From: Variovorax sp. PAMC26660
GTDB lineage: Bacteria; Pseudomonadota; Gammaproteobacteria; Burkholderiales; Burkholderiaceae_C
Reading direction: 5' to 3'
Length of the DNA: 64,000 bases
Assembly: GCF_014302995.1 (NCBI RefSeq)
Contig: NZ_CP060295.1
Coordinates: 6,439,501 to 6,503,500 of the forward strand
Shown here one piece after another: positions 46,988 through 56,485 of the stretch. A program made the translations under genes and the position numbers. Each line of letters begins with the position of its first letter. The first letter of the stretch is position 1. The notes beneath the pieces are model-generated. The model ran no database searches, was not told where the DNA came from, and worked only from the letters and a program-made list of their open reading frames with translations.

Positions 46988-48025
46988 ATGTCGGGCATGG
47001 ACTCTTTGATCGAACAGCTTTCCGACTCGGTTTCCTCCGCAAGGACGCTGGAAGACCTCGCGCGCCCGATGCTCGAAATGCTCGAAGTGGTCACCGGCCT
47101 CGAGTCGACGTACCTCACGACCATCGATCTGGACAAGGGCTTGCAGCACATTCTTTTTGCGCGCAACGTCAAGCAACTGACCATTCCCGAAGGGCTGTCG
47201 GTGCCCTGGGCCGACACGCTCTGCAGGCGCGCGCTCGAAGAGGGCCGCCCCTACACCGACGACGTCGCGAACTGCTGGGGCGACGCCGACGCGGCGCAGC
47301 AGCTCGGCATCCAGACTTATATGAGCACGCCCGTGAAGACCGACAGCGGCGGCCTTTACGGCACGCTGTGCGCCGCCAGCGCGCTGCGGCGTCCGCTGCC
47401 CTCCCATGCGGAATCGGTGCTCCAGCTTTTCGCGCGGCTGATCGGCCAGCAGGTCGAGCGCGAACTGCTGTTCGTCAAGCTCAAGAAGGCCAACACCGAG
47501 CTGGCCGCCTTCGCATCGACCGATTCGCTGACCGGCCTGGCCAACCGCCGCTCGCTCATCGACGCGCTGCGCCGCATGCTCGCGCAGGCCGCGCGGGACG
47601 GCCATTGCGTGCTGGTCGGCTTCATCGACCTGGACGATTTCAAGAAGATCAATGACGCGCACGGCCAGGACACGGGCGACGAATTCCTGGCCGCCATGGC
47701 CGCGCGGCTGTCGACCTCGCTGCGCGCCAGCGACATGCACGCGCGCTTCGGCGGCGACGAGTTCGTGGTGATCGGCCCCGGCCCCGCGCTGGGCGAGGCG
47801 CCGGCCGACGCGGCGCAGGCGCTCGAAGCGCGCGTGGCCGCCAGCACGGTCAGCGAACTGCGGCTGCATCGGGCGACCGTTCGCTACGAAGGCGCCAGCG
47901 TCGGCGTGGTGGCGGTCGATCCGCGTACCGTCTCCGCCGAAGAAGCCTTGCGGAAAGCGGACGACGCGATGTACGAAGTCAAGCGCCATCGTCGCGCGGC
48001 GAGCAGGGAAATGTCTGCCGTCTGA
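46988..48025 (+). CDS. GAF-domain diguanylate cyclase
   Basis: The 345-residue cytosolic protein has an N-terminal GAF-like sensor (about 20-165) and a GGDEF domain. The active-site motif RFGGDEF (255-259) is intact and the product-inhibition site RASD lies five residues upstream, so it should make c-di-GMP and be feedback-inhibited. Start choice among 46922, 46988 and 46997 is uncertain, as none has a strong ribosome site. Its stop is immediately followed by the start of the next diguanylate cyclase gene (TGA then ATG). Confidence 0.88.
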   Translation: MSGMDSLIEQLSDSVSSARTLEDLARPMLEMLEVVTGLESTYLTTIDLDKGLQHILFARNVKQLTIPEGLSVPWADTLCRRALEEGRPYTDDVANCWGDADAAQQLGIQTYMSTPVKTDSGGLYGTLCAASALRRPLPSHAESVLQLFARLIGQQVERELLFVKLKKANTELAAFASTDSLTGLANRRSLIDALRRMLAQAARDGHCVLVGFIDLDDFKKINDAHGQDTGDEFLAAMAARLSTSLRASDMHARFGGDEFVVIGPGPALGEAPADAAQALEARVAASTVSELRLHRATVRYEGASVGVVAVDPRTVSAEEALRKADDAMYEVKRHRRAASREMSAV

Positions 48026-50065
48026 ATGAAAACCGATCGGCTGACACGTCTCGAAAGCGCCCTGGGTTCGCTCAAGGCACGGATCACGATGGGCGGGATC
48101 ATGGCGCTGGTGCTCGGCATCGGCCTGATCACGACCATCCTCGTGGGCCGCACCGAGCACGACCTTCTTGAATCGCAGCGCCAGCGCGAGATGAGCGAAT
48201 CGGTGCGTACCGCGGCGCTGCTGGGCCACAACGTGCTCCAGTTGCAGCGCGTGCTCGAATCCGTGACGGCAATGCTCGACGAACCCACGCTGCGGAACCC
48301 CGCAGCGCTGAAGGAGTTCATGCAAAGCAAGCCGGTGATGCGCAATTTCTTCGCCAACATCTACCTGGCGTCGCCCGATGGCCAGGTGCGCATCATGGTG
48401 GACGAGAAGGGCCTGTCGTGGCCCGCGCTGAACATCGGCGACCGCCGCTACTTCGGCCTCACGCTGGCCGAAGGCCGGCCGATGGTGTCGGCCGCGCTGC
48501 GCGGCTCGCTCACCGGCGAACCCATCATTGCCTTCACGCAGCCAGTGCGCAACGCCGGGGGCGTCTATGCGGTGCTGGGCGGCACGTTGCGGCTGTCCAG
48601 CCGCGACCTGCTCGACGGACTGGTCGACACACAGAGCGGCGACGCCGGTGTGCTCACCATCGTCACCGACACCCAGGGCCGGGTGCTGGCCCATCCTGAT
48701 TCCAGGAAACTTCTGCACTCGATTTCCGACGAGCCCCGGCTGGCGCAAGCCTTCAAGGCATGGCTGGCCAGCGGCAGCCCAGTCGAGCCGCAGGGGCTCC
48801 TGCTGCCGCAGGCGCACGAGATCGTCAGCGCCGCCGGCGTGCCCGGGCCCGACTGGATCGTGTGGCGCGAGCGCTCTGAAGCCGAGGTGCTGGCGCCCGT
48901 CAAGGCTGCGCGCGAGCAAGCCACGATCTGGGCCGGCAGCCTTGTCGCCGTACTGTCCGTCGGGCTCTTCCTGACCTTATGGTGGCTGTTGCAGCCGCTG
49001 ACGTTGCTGGAGCGGCGCGCACAGCACATGTTCGACGCGGGCATGAAGCCTGAAGATGGCTGGCCCGACGCTGATGGAGAGATCGGCAATCTCGGCAAGG
49101 TGCTGCGCCAGGTCGGCATCCAGCGGGCCGGGCTGGAACAGCTGAACAGCGAGATGATCAGCAAGCTGCGCTCGGTGATGCGCGCGGCGCCCATCGGCAT
49201 CGCCTTCGTCCGCGACCGGCGTTTCGAACTGGTGAGCGACGAGCTGTGCCGCACGCTCGCCTATTCGACCGACCAGCTGCTGGGCCAGCCGGTCGACATG
49301 ATCGTCGTGCCGCCGGAAGACGGACAGCCCGACCTCGCCACGCTGGAAAAAGAGGCTTTTGCGACCGGCAACTCCTACGTGGGCGAATGCCGCATGCGGC
49401 GTGGCGACGCCTCCCGCTTCTGGGCCCGGCTGCGCAGCCGGCCGGTCGATCCGGCGCACACGGATTTCGGCTCGATCTGGACACTGGTCAACATCGAAGA
49501 ACAGCGCAGCGCCCGCCGTGCCCTCGAATGGTCGGCCGCCCATGACGGCCTGACCGGCCTGGCCAACCGCCAACGCTTCGACCAGCAGGCGCAGCGTCTG
49601 ATTGCCGCGCGGCCGGACTCGCTGCCCGCGGCGCTGGTGTTCATCGATCTCGACCACTTCAAGGCGGTCAACGACACCGCCGGCCATATTTCGGGCGACG
49701 CGATGCTGCGCGCGGCGGCGGCGGCCATCATGTCGCGCGTGCGTTCCGGTGACCTCGCCGCGCGCATCGGCGGCGATGAATTCGCGCTGCTGCTCGAACG
49801 GTGCAGCCACGAGGCGGCGGTGGGTGTGGCAGAGGACATCGTGGCCTCGATCTCGGCGATCGCGCTGCCCTGGCTGTCGGGCAGCCTGCAGATCGGCGCC
49901 AGCATTGGCGTGGCCAGCCTGACGCCGGAGATCGACACCGTCAATGCCTGGGTCGACGCGGCCGATGCCGCGTGCTACGCCGCGAAGGCCGCAGGCCGTG
50001 GCGTGGTGCGCGTAGGCCGCGCGCCCGGCACGCCCGACAGCACTCCGGGACAAGGCCAGTCCTGA
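48026..50065 (+). CDS. Membrane-bound CACHE-PAS diguanylate cyclase
   Basis: The 679-residue protein has a transmembrane helix at about 22-42, a periplasmic double-CACHE-like sensor (about 50-295, with the typical WPALNIGDRRYFGLTLA segment), a second helix near 300-325, a short linker, a PAS domain (about 385-490) and a GGDEF domain. RIGGDEF at 582-586 and the I-site RSGD are intact. It would make c-di-GMP in response to an extracellular ligand. It directly abuts the GAF-GGDEF gene. Confidence 0.9.
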   Translation: MKTDRLTRLESALGSLKARITMGGIMALVLGIGLITTILVGRTEHDLLESQRQREMSESVRTAALLGHNVLQLQRVLESVTAMLDEPTLRNPAALKEFMQSKPVMRNFFANIYLASPDGQVRIMVDEKGLSWPALNIGDRRYFGLTLAEGRPMVSAALRGSLTGEPIIAFTQPVRNAGGVYAVLGGTLRLSSRDLLDGLVDTQSGDAGVLTIVTDTQGRVLAHPDSRKLLHSISDEPRLAQAFKAWLASGSPVEPQGLLLPQAHEIVSAAGVPGPDWIVWRERSEAEVLAPVKAAREQATIWAGSLVAVLSVGLFLTLWWLLQPLTLLERRAQHMFDAGMKPEDGWPDADGEIGNLGKVLRQVGIQRAGLEQLNSEMISKLRSVMRAAPIGIAFVRDRRFELVSDELCRTLAYSTDQLLGQPVDMIVVPPEDGQPDLATLEKEAFATGNSYVGECRMRRGDASRFWARLRSRPVDPAHTDFGSIWTLVNIEEQRSARRALEWSAAHDGLTGLANRQRFDQQAQRLIAARPDSLPAALVFIDLDHFKAVNDTAGHISGDAMLRAAAAAIMSRVRSGDLAARIGGDEFALLLERCSHEAAVGVAEDIVASISAIALPWLSGSLQIGASIGVASLTPEIDTVNAWVDAADAACYAAKAAGRGVVRVGRAPGTPDSTPGQGQS

Positions 50066-50269
50066 CGCGCAAGCCCGCAGGCTGTCAGGTCCAAAAAGGC
50101 CACGGCCAGCATCGGCAGCACAGGCACTCAAGCCGCTCCATGGAACGGCAGAGCATGTATACACGCTACGATGCGAAGCCGGCGGGACACAATCCGATCA
50201 CGTTTCAACCAGTTTCATAGAGGCTCTGCCGCACAGGGCCAGAACAAATCCAAACAGGAGATCGACCTC

Positions 50270-52156
50270 ATGTCATCTACCGAAGTCGTCTTGCCGGAGC
50301 AGCTGCTGAGAGAGCTTGAAGCTCAGAGTCGCATGCCGATCGCGCGGATCGGCGAGGCGCTGGTATCGCTGGGCATGGTCACCGACGAGCAATTGCTCGC
50401 CGGGCTTGCCCAGCAAAAAAAGGCTCCCGATGTGCCGTTGGGCGAGACGCTGGTGCGCATGGGCGTCGTCAGCCGGGGCCAGCTCCAGACCGCGCTGGTG
50501 CGAAAGATGGGCTACCCCCTGGTGAATCTGCACATGTTTCCGGCAGCTGCGGAAGCCCTGCGCAAGATCAACCACGCTGTTGCCCGGCGTCTGCAGGTCA
50601 TGCCGCTGATGCTGCACCAAGGGCGTCTCGTCCTTGCGCTTGAAGACCTGTCCAACCAGCACTCGGCCATCGATGAAGTCGAGTTCATTGCGCAGATGAA
50701 GGTCATCCCGGTCCTTGGACAATGCCTTGACCTGGACAGCGTGCTGCAAAGGGCCTACCAGAAAGTCGGAGAGACGGCAACCGGCTTCTCCTTTGGCATC
50801 GATCCGGCGCAGCCCATCGAATTCGACATGGCCGGTACCGGCGAGTTGCTGCAGACCCTCGAGAAGGAGGGCCAGTCGTCCGCAGCCCCTGAAGCACAGA
50901 TCGAGCAATCGGACAACTCCCTGGTGCGGATGATCAACAGCATGATTCTCGAAGCGCACCGCGAAGGCGCCTCGGACATCCACATCGAAAGCTACCCGGG
51001 GCAAGAAAAAACCCGCATCAGGTTTCGCCGCGATGGACGGCTCTACACCTACCTGGAGCTTCCGCCCAGCTACCGCAACGAGATCGTCGCGCGCGTGAAG
51101 ATCATGTGCGACCTGGACATCAGCGAAAAGCGCAAGCCGCAGGACGGAAAGATCAACTTCGCGAAGTTCTCGCCGCAGCATCGCATCGAATTACGGGTTG
51201 CGACGATTCCAACCACCGGCGGCCTCGAAGACGTGGTGATGCGCATCCTGGCCTCGGCCAAGCCGATTCCCATGAGCGAACTGGGCCTGTCGGAACGCAA
51301 CCTTGCACAGCTGACACAGGCCGTCGAACGCCCCTACGGAATGGTGCTGTGCGTCGGGCCCACCGGCTCGGGGAAAACCACGACGCTGCACTCGGCGCTG
51401 ATGCAGATCAACACGCCGGAGCGAAAGATCTGGACCGCGGAAGACCCTATCGAGATCACGCAGACCGGCCTGCGGCAGGTGCAGGTCAACCCTCGCATCG
51501 ATTGGACCTTCGCCAAGGCTCTGCGAGCCTTCGTGCGCGCGGACCCGGACGTGATCATGGTCGGCGAGATCCGGGATGAAGAAACCGCGAAGACGGCCAT
51601 CGAGGCGTCGCTGACTGGTCACCTCGTGCTCTCGACCCTGCACACCAACAGCGCGCCGGAAACCGTGACCCGGCTGCTGGACATGGGCATGGACCCCTTC
51701 AACTTCGCGGACTCGCTGCTGGCGGTGCTGGCCCAGCGGCTGGTGCGCCGCCTCTGCACCCACTGCATCAGCAGCAGCCCCGCCAGTTCGGAGCGCATCG
51801 AGGAACTGCTGGCCAACTACATGCATGCGTTCGGTGCGGGCGATACCCCGACGGAACGCGAGTCCGTGCGCAGCGACTGGCTGCGTCGCTACGGCCGCGA
51901 CGGACAGCTGCAGGTCTACAAGAGCGTGGGATGCAAGCACTGCGACGACACCGGCTTCAAGGGGCGCGTCGGCATCCATGAACTCATGGTGATGTCGAAG
52001 GGCTTGCGCCGGCTCGTGCAAGGCGGCGCTCGTGCGGAGGAACTCCAGGAAGCCGCGCTGCGCGAAGGCATGCGCACCCTGCGTCAGGACGGCATTGACA
52101 AGGTGCTTGCCGGCAAGACGACTTACGAGGAAGTGCGCGCGACCAGCAATGTGTGA
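50270..52156 (+). CDS. GspE/PilB-type ATPase with N-terminal MshEN c-di-GMP-binding domain
   Basis: The 628-residue ATPase has tandem MshEN motifs at 26-49 (RIGEALVSLGMV..L...LAQQ) and 56-79 (PLGETLVRMGVV..QLQTAL). A central ATPase has Walker A GPTGSGKTTT, Asp box, Walker B VIMVGEIRDEETA and a His box, and a CxxC...CxxC zinc site (CTHC, CKHC) is near the C terminus. Such ATPases drive type II secretion or type IV pilus extension. No other secretion or pilus gene is beside it. Cyclase genes lie upstream and a GGDEF-EAL gene downstream. The start at 50270 has ACAGGAG 9 bp upstream. Confidence 0.92.
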   Translation: MSSTEVVLPEQLLRELEAQSRMPIARIGEALVSLGMVTDEQLLAGLAQQKKAPDVPLGETLVRMGVVSRGQLQTALVRKMGYPLVNLHMFPAAAEALRKINHAVARRLQVMPLMLHQGRLVLALEDLSNQHSAIDEVEFIAQMKVIPVLGQCLDLDSVLQRAYQKVGETATGFSFGIDPAQPIEFDMAGTGELLQTLEKEGQSSAAPEAQIEQSDNSLVRMINSMILEAHREGASDIHIESYPGQEKTRIRFRRDGRLYTYLELPPSYRNEIVARVKIMCDLDISEKRKPQDGKINFAKFSPQHRIELRVATIPTTGGLEDVVMRILASAKPIPMSELGLSERNLAQLTQAVERPYGMVLCVGPTGSGKTTTLHSALMQINTPERKIWTAEDPIEITQTGLRQVQVNPRIDWTFAKALRAFVRADPDVIMVGEIRDEETAKTAIEASLTGHLVLSTLHTNSAPETVTRLLDMGMDPFNFADSLLAVLAQRLVRRLCTHCISSSPASSERIEELLANYMHAFGAGDTPTERESVRSDWLRRYGRDGQLQVYKSVGCKHCDDTGFKGRVGIHELMVMSKGLRRLVQGGARAEELQEAALREGMRTLRQDGIDKVLAGKTTYEEVRATSNV

Positions 52157-52202
52157 GTGCGCCTGAAGGCAGGGGCGCAATGCCCCGCGCCACGACGGGC
52201 AC

Positions 52203-53573
52203 TCAGGCGGCAGTCTGCGGTGGCGGCAGCGCCGCGCTCGGCATCGAATTCGTGCCCCACAAGGGCGCCTTCTCGAATTCACTCACCCACTTCAACACAT
52301 CCTTGGCGGCCATCGGCATCGCGATGCCATAGCCCTGTGCCAGCGTGCAGCCCATGGCGAGCAGCGCTTCGCCCTGCCCCAGCGTTTCCACGCCTTCGGC
52401 CACGGCCGTGAGCCCGAGCGCCTGCAGCAACGCGAGGATGCCCTGCACGATCGCGCGGTCCTGCGCGTTGTCGAGCATGCCGCGCACGAAGGACTGGTCG
52501 ATCTTCACCGCCGACACCGGCAGTTGCCGCAGGTAGGTCAGCGATGAATAGCCGGTGCCGAAGTCGTCGATGGTGACGCCCACGCCGAGCGCCTTGCAGG
52601 CCTCCACGAAAAGCGCCACGTTCGCGAACTGGCTGATGGCCGTGGTCTCGAGGATCTCCAACTCCAGCATGCCGACGCCCATGTTCGGAAACTGGGACAG
52701 GTGCCGCGCAAGCCGGTCGACAAAGTCCCATCGCATCATGTGGCGCGGTGCGACGTTCACGCTGACTGAAATCTCGAGGCCGGCCAAGCGCCACTGGTGC
52801 GCCTGCCAGAGCGCCATGCCGATGGCCCAATCTCCGACCTGCTCGACCAGCGCGTCGTCCTCGATCAGCGGCACGAACTGCACGGGCGGCAGCAGACCGC
52901 GCTCGGGGTGCTGCCAGCGGATCAGTGCCTCGACGCCGACGACCACGCCGCGCTGCATGTCGACCTTGGGCTGGTAGACGAGGAAGAACTCGTCGCGCAC
53001 CAGCCCCTCTTGAATGCGCTGCCGCTCGCGCACCACCTGCTCGTCGGCGCGTGCCTGGGGCGCATCGAAGTAATGGACCTTGCCATCGGAAGCGCGCTTG
53101 GCGAAGAAGGCCGCGTGCTGCGCCTGGCGCAAGGCGGTTTCGGGCGGCGGGCCGCTACTGTCCAGGAGCATGGCGCCAATGCTGGCATCGAGGTTGACGG
53201 ACTGGTCGCGCCAGGTCCAGGGCGCTGCCAGCGCGGCCTGGATGCTTTCGAGCACCTGCGCGCATTGCGAGGCGCCCAGGCCGGCGAACACGGCTGCGAA
53301 TTCGTCGCCGCCGACGCGGGCCATCACACTTTCGCGCGGCAACTGGGCCTGGATGCGCCGGCCCACTTCTTCGAGCGCGGCATTGCCGGCAACCATGCCC
53401 AGGCGGTCGTTGAGGTCGCGAAAGCGATCGATGTCGAGGTAGCACACGGCGGCCAGACGCTTGCCTGAACGGGCCCAGTCGGCCATCAGCGGGCGCAACA
53501 CCTCATCCGGCGGGAGGCGTGCCGAACCGTCGTAGTGCGACGGAAGTGAGATGAGGGGTTGCTTGGTCGACAA
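52203..53573 (-). CDS. GGDEF-EAL bifunctional-type c-di-GMP enzyme
   Basis: The 456-residue cytosolic protein has a GGDEF domain with intact RVGGDEF (88-92) and an EAL domain with the full catalytic set: GVEALIRW (EAL 215-217), SVNVAP, LEILE, DDFGTGYSS, KIDQSFV, AEGVET and QGY. It should hydrolyse c-di-GMP and may also bind GTP or make the dinucleotide. It lacks any N-terminal sensor domain. It converges on the MshEN-ATPase gene with a 46-bp gap. Confidence 0.92.
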   Translation of the reverse strand: MSTKQPLISLPSHYDGSARLPPDEVLRPLMADWARSGKRLAAVCYLDIDRFRDLNDRLGMVAGNAALEEVGRRIQAQLPRESVMARVGGDEFAAVFAGLGASQCAQVLESIQAALAAPWTWRDQSVNLDASIGAMLLDSSGPPPETALRQAQHAAFFAKRASDGKVHYFDAPQARADEQVVRERQRIQEGLVRDEFFLVYQPKVDMQRGVVVGVEALIRWQHPERGLLPPVQFVPLIEDDALVEQVGDWAIGMALWQAHQWRLAGLEISVSVNVAPRHMMRWDFVDRLARHLSQFPNMGVGMLELEILETTAISQFANVALFVEACKALGVGVTIDDFGTGYSSLTYLRQLPVSAVKIDQSFVRGMLDNAQDRAIVQGILALLQALGLTAVAEGVETLGQGEALLAMGCTLAQGYGIAMPMAAKDVLKWVSEFEKAPLWGTNSMPSAALPPPQTAA

Positions 53574-53709
53574 AGAAAAGTGGCTCCGGAAAGTCGCGGA
53601 CTATTGTTCTCCCAATTCAGGGCTTTCTGCGTTTTGCAACGTCGATTTGTTACCAGCGCGGTTTATGCACAACACTCGCGCACGAAGCGCGGCGCCGAAC
53701 AGTGGGCGG

Positions 53710-54045
53710 TCAACCGCAATACGCACCCACGATGCGACCCGTGGGCTCGACCTGGACATTGAGCCGCGTCGCATCCTGTGCCGGGTCCGGGGCGTCGGTC
53801 GACAGCACGGTGCGGCCCAGCCGGGCACCGGCGCGCTGGCGCATTTCCTCCAGCAATTGCGGCGTGGCGCGCAGCCCCAGCCCGAAACGCACGGCGGTGG
53901 CCAGGCAGGCCTCGGGTGGCGGCGCAAAGCTCGGCGGCTCCGGCACTTCGGAGGTCAGCGGCCGGTCTTTGGGCGGCGCCTGGCAGCCGGCCAGCACAAG
54001 GGTCAGGGCGAAAAGGCAAATCAGGTCTCGTCCATTCGTCGTCAT
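53710..54045 (-). CDS. I78-family peptidase-inhibitor-like lipoprotein
   Basis: The 111-residue product has a lipoprotein signal peptide with lipobox LAGC (Cys near residue 21), a Pro-rich linker, and a small domain ending TRLNVQVEPTGRIVGAYCG. That end matches the I78 inhibitor pattern (RLNV..D..G.I....CG) with a second Cys in EACLATA for a disulfide. It may inhibit serine proteases in the periplasm. The start ATG at 54045 has AAAGGA upstream; an in-frame ATG at 54051 is also possible. Confidence 0.7.
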   Translation of the reverse strand: MTTNGRDLICLFALTLVLAGCQAPPKDRPLTSEVPEPPSFAPPPEACLATAVRFGLGLRATPQLLEEMRQRAGARLGRTVLSTDAPDPAQDATRLNVQVEPTGRIVGAYCG

Positions 54046-54140
54046 GCGCATCCTTTCTTCCTCCGTGAAACTGGGGCGAAGCTTATCCGAGGGGTATGCT
54101 GAACGTGAAGCGCCACACTGGCCCACGGGCCTCATCTTTC

Positions 54141-54818
54141 ATGACACAGCCTGCAAGCACCGTTTTCCTGATCGACGTCGACAACACGCTGCTCGACAAC
54201 GACCGCGTCGTGGCCGACCTGCACACGCACCTCGACGAGACCTTCGGCCCGGAAAGCGCCAGCCGCTACTGGGTGGCGCTCGAAGCGCTGCGCAGCGAGC
54301 TCGGCTATGTCGACTACCTGGGTGCGCTGCAACGCTACCGCGCCGAGGAAAGCCATCGCGGCATGAGCGATTCGCGCTTGCTGCTGATGTCGGGCTTCCT
54401 CATCGACTATCCCTTTGCCGACCGGCTGTATCCGGGCGCGCTGGCGGCGCTGGAGCATCTGCGCCGCCACGGGCCCACGGTGATCCTGTCGGACGGCGAC
54501 GTGGTGTTCCAGCCGCGCAAGGTGCAGCGCTCGGGCCTGTGGGAAGCCACCGAAGGCCGCGTGCTGATCTACGTGCACAAGGAGCAGATGCTCGATGCCG
54601 TCGCGCAGTGCCACCCCGCCGCGCACTACGTGATGGTCGACGACAAGCTGCGCATTCTCTCGGCCATGAAGGCCATCTGGGGGCCGCGCCTCACCACGGT
54701 CTTCGTGCGGCAGGGGCACTACGCGCTCGACACGCAGGCCATTGCCGCCTACGCGCCCGCCGACATCACCGTCGAGTGCATCGGCGATCTGGTCAACCTC
54801 GATTTTTCTTCGACATGA
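54141..54818 (+). CDS. HAD-family hydrolase
   Basis: The 225-residue protein has HAD motif I LIDVDNTLLD near residue 12, motif II with VILSDGD near 115, the motif III lysine region (HKEQM) and motif IV MVDDK near 165. It is a phosphatase-like enzyme with unknown substrate. Its TGA overlaps the pgm ATG (ATGA), so it may act on a sugar phosphate made or used by phosphoglucomutase. The ATG at 54141 gives the expected HAD N terminus. Confidence 0.88.
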   Translation: MTQPASTVFLIDVDNTLLDNDRVVADLHTHLDETFGPESASRYWVALEALRSELGYVDYLGALQRYRAEESHRGMSDSRLLLMSGFLIDYPFADRLYPGALAALEHLRRHGPTVILSDGDVVFQPRKVQRSGLWEATEGRVLIYVHKEQMLDAVAQCHPAAHYVMVDDKLRILSAMKAIWGPRLTTVFVRQGHYALDTQAIAAYAPADITVECIGDLVNLDFSST

Positions 54819-56470
54819 GCCAAGCAACCAACCCTCTCGCGGGCCAGCCCGCACCGCTCGACCTGCTGGTCAATGTGCCTCGCCTGGTGTCGGCCTACTA
54901 CACCGGGCAGCCCGACCCCACGGTGCCGAGCCAGCGCGTGGCCTTCGGCACCTCGGGCCATCGCGGCTCATCGTTCGACAACGCGTTCAACGAATGGCAT
55001 GTGCTGGCGATCAGCCAGGCGATCTGCGACTGGCGCAAGCAGAACGGCATCGACGGGCCGCTATTCCTGGGCATCGACACGCATGCGCTCTCGACGCCCG
55101 CCTTCAACAGCGCGGTCGAGGTGCTGGCGGCCAACGGCGTCGAGCTGATGCTGTCGAAGGACGACGAGTACACGCCAACGCCCGCCGTGTCGCATGCGAT
55201 CCTGGTCTACAACCGAGGACGCACGACGGGGTTGGCCGACGGCATCGTCATCACGCCTTCGCACAACCCGCCCGAGAGCGGCGGCTTCAAGTACAACCCG
55301 CCGAACGGCGGCCCGGCCGGCACCGACATCACCTCCGCCGTGGAAGCCGCCGCCAACAGGATGCTGGCGAGCAGGCTCGACGGCGTGAAGCGCATGCCGC
55401 TCGCCCAGGCGCTGCGCGCAGCCACCACGCACCGGCACGACTACCTGAACACCTACGTCGAAGACCTGGCCAACGTGCTCGACATGGACGCAATTCGCGG
55501 CGTGGAGATCGACCTGGGCGTCGATCCGCTGGGCGGCGCGGGCGTGCACTACTGGCCGGCCATTGCCGAGCGCTACAAGCTCAAGCGCCTGCAAGTGCTG
55601 AACCAGGAGGTCGACCCGACCTTCCGCTTCATGTCGCTCGACTGGGACGGCCGCATCCGCATGGACCCGTCATCGCCCGACGCAATGCACAAGCTGATCG
55701 AACTGAAAGACCGCTTCGGCATCGCCTTTGCCTGCGACACCGACCATGACCGCCACGGCATCGTCACGCGCAGCGCGGGGCTGATGCAGCCCAACAGCTA
55801 CCTCGCGGTGATGGTCGACTACCTCTACACCCACCGGCCACAGTGGCCCGCGCAGGCGGCCGTCGGCAAGACGGTGGTGAGCAGCCAGATGATCGATCGC
55901 GTCACCGCGCGGCTGGGCCGCAAGCTGTACGAGGTGCCGGTCGGCTTCAAGTGGTTCGTCGACGGACTGGTCGATAGCTCGCTGGGCTTTGGCGGCGAAG
56001 AAAGCGCGGGCGCGACCTTCCTGCGGCTGGACGGCTCGACCTGGACCACCGACAAGGACGGCCTCGTGCCCGCCTTGCTCTCTGCCGAGATCGCCGCGCG
56101 CACCGGGCGCGACCCGGGCGAGCGCTATGTCGAACTGACGCAGGCGCTGGGCAGGCCCGTGTCCGACCGGGTGGATGCCGCAGCCACAGTCGAACAGAAG
56201 AAGCGGCTGTCGAGCCTGTCGCCGGAGCAGATCCGCTCGACCGACCTGGCGGGCGAGAAGATCGTCAACGTGCTGAGCCACGCGCCGGGCAATGGCGCGG
56301 CCATCGGCGGCGTGAAGGTCATGATCGAGAACGGCTGGTTCGCCGCGCGGCCTTCGGGCACAGAGAACATCTACAAGATCTACGGCGAGAGCTTCCTGGG
56401 CAAGGAACACCTGGCACGCATCCTTGAAGAGGCGCAGCACGTGGTGGACGGCGCGCTCTCGGGGTCCTGA
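54815..56470 (+). CDS. pgm: Phosphoglucomutase (alpha-D-glucose phosphate-specific)
   Basis: The 551-residue enzyme matches bacterial Pgm (about 546): FGTSGHRGSSFDNAFNEWHV near the N terminus, the phosphoserine loop TPSHNPPESGGFKYN near residue 147, the metal loop DTDHDRHG near 310, and RPSGTENIYKIYGESF near the C terminus. It interconverts glucose-1- and glucose-6-phosphate for glycogen, trehalose or envelope sugar synthesis. It is coupled to the upstream HAD gene by an ATGA overlap. Confidence 0.95.
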   Translation: MSQATNPLAGQPAPLDLLVNVPRLVSAYYTGQPDPTVPSQRVAFGTSGHRGSSFDNAFNEWHVLAISQAICDWRKQNGIDGPLFLGIDTHALSTPAFNSAVEVLAANGVELMLSKDDEYTPTPAVSHAILVYNRGRTTGLADGIVITPSHNPPESGGFKYNPPNGGPAGTDITSAVEAAANRMLASRLDGVKRMPLAQALRAATTHRHDYLNTYVEDLANVLDMDAIRGVEIDLGVDPLGGAGVHYWPAIAERYKLKRLQVLNQEVDPTFRFMSLDWDGRIRMDPSSPDAMHKLIELKDRFGIAFACDTDHDRHGIVTRSAGLMQPNSYLAVMVDYLYTHRPQWPAQAAVGKTVVSSQMIDRVTARLGRKLYEVPVGFKWFVDGLVDSSLGFGGEESAGATFLRLDGSTWTTDKDGLVPALLSAEIAARTGRDPGERYVELTQALGRPVSDRVDAAATVEQKKRLSSLSPEQIRSTDLAGEKIVNVLSHAPGNGAAIGGVKVMIENGWFAARPSGTENIYKIYGESFLGKEHLARILEEAQHVVDGALSGS

Positions 56471-56485
56471 TTGGGCGTGCACGGC

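Noticed and set aside
44207..48919. 1,570-codon minus-strand frame across map, glnD and a cyclase gene
   Set aside because: It crosses three well-supported genes on the other strand and shows no family motif; a GC-driven shadow.
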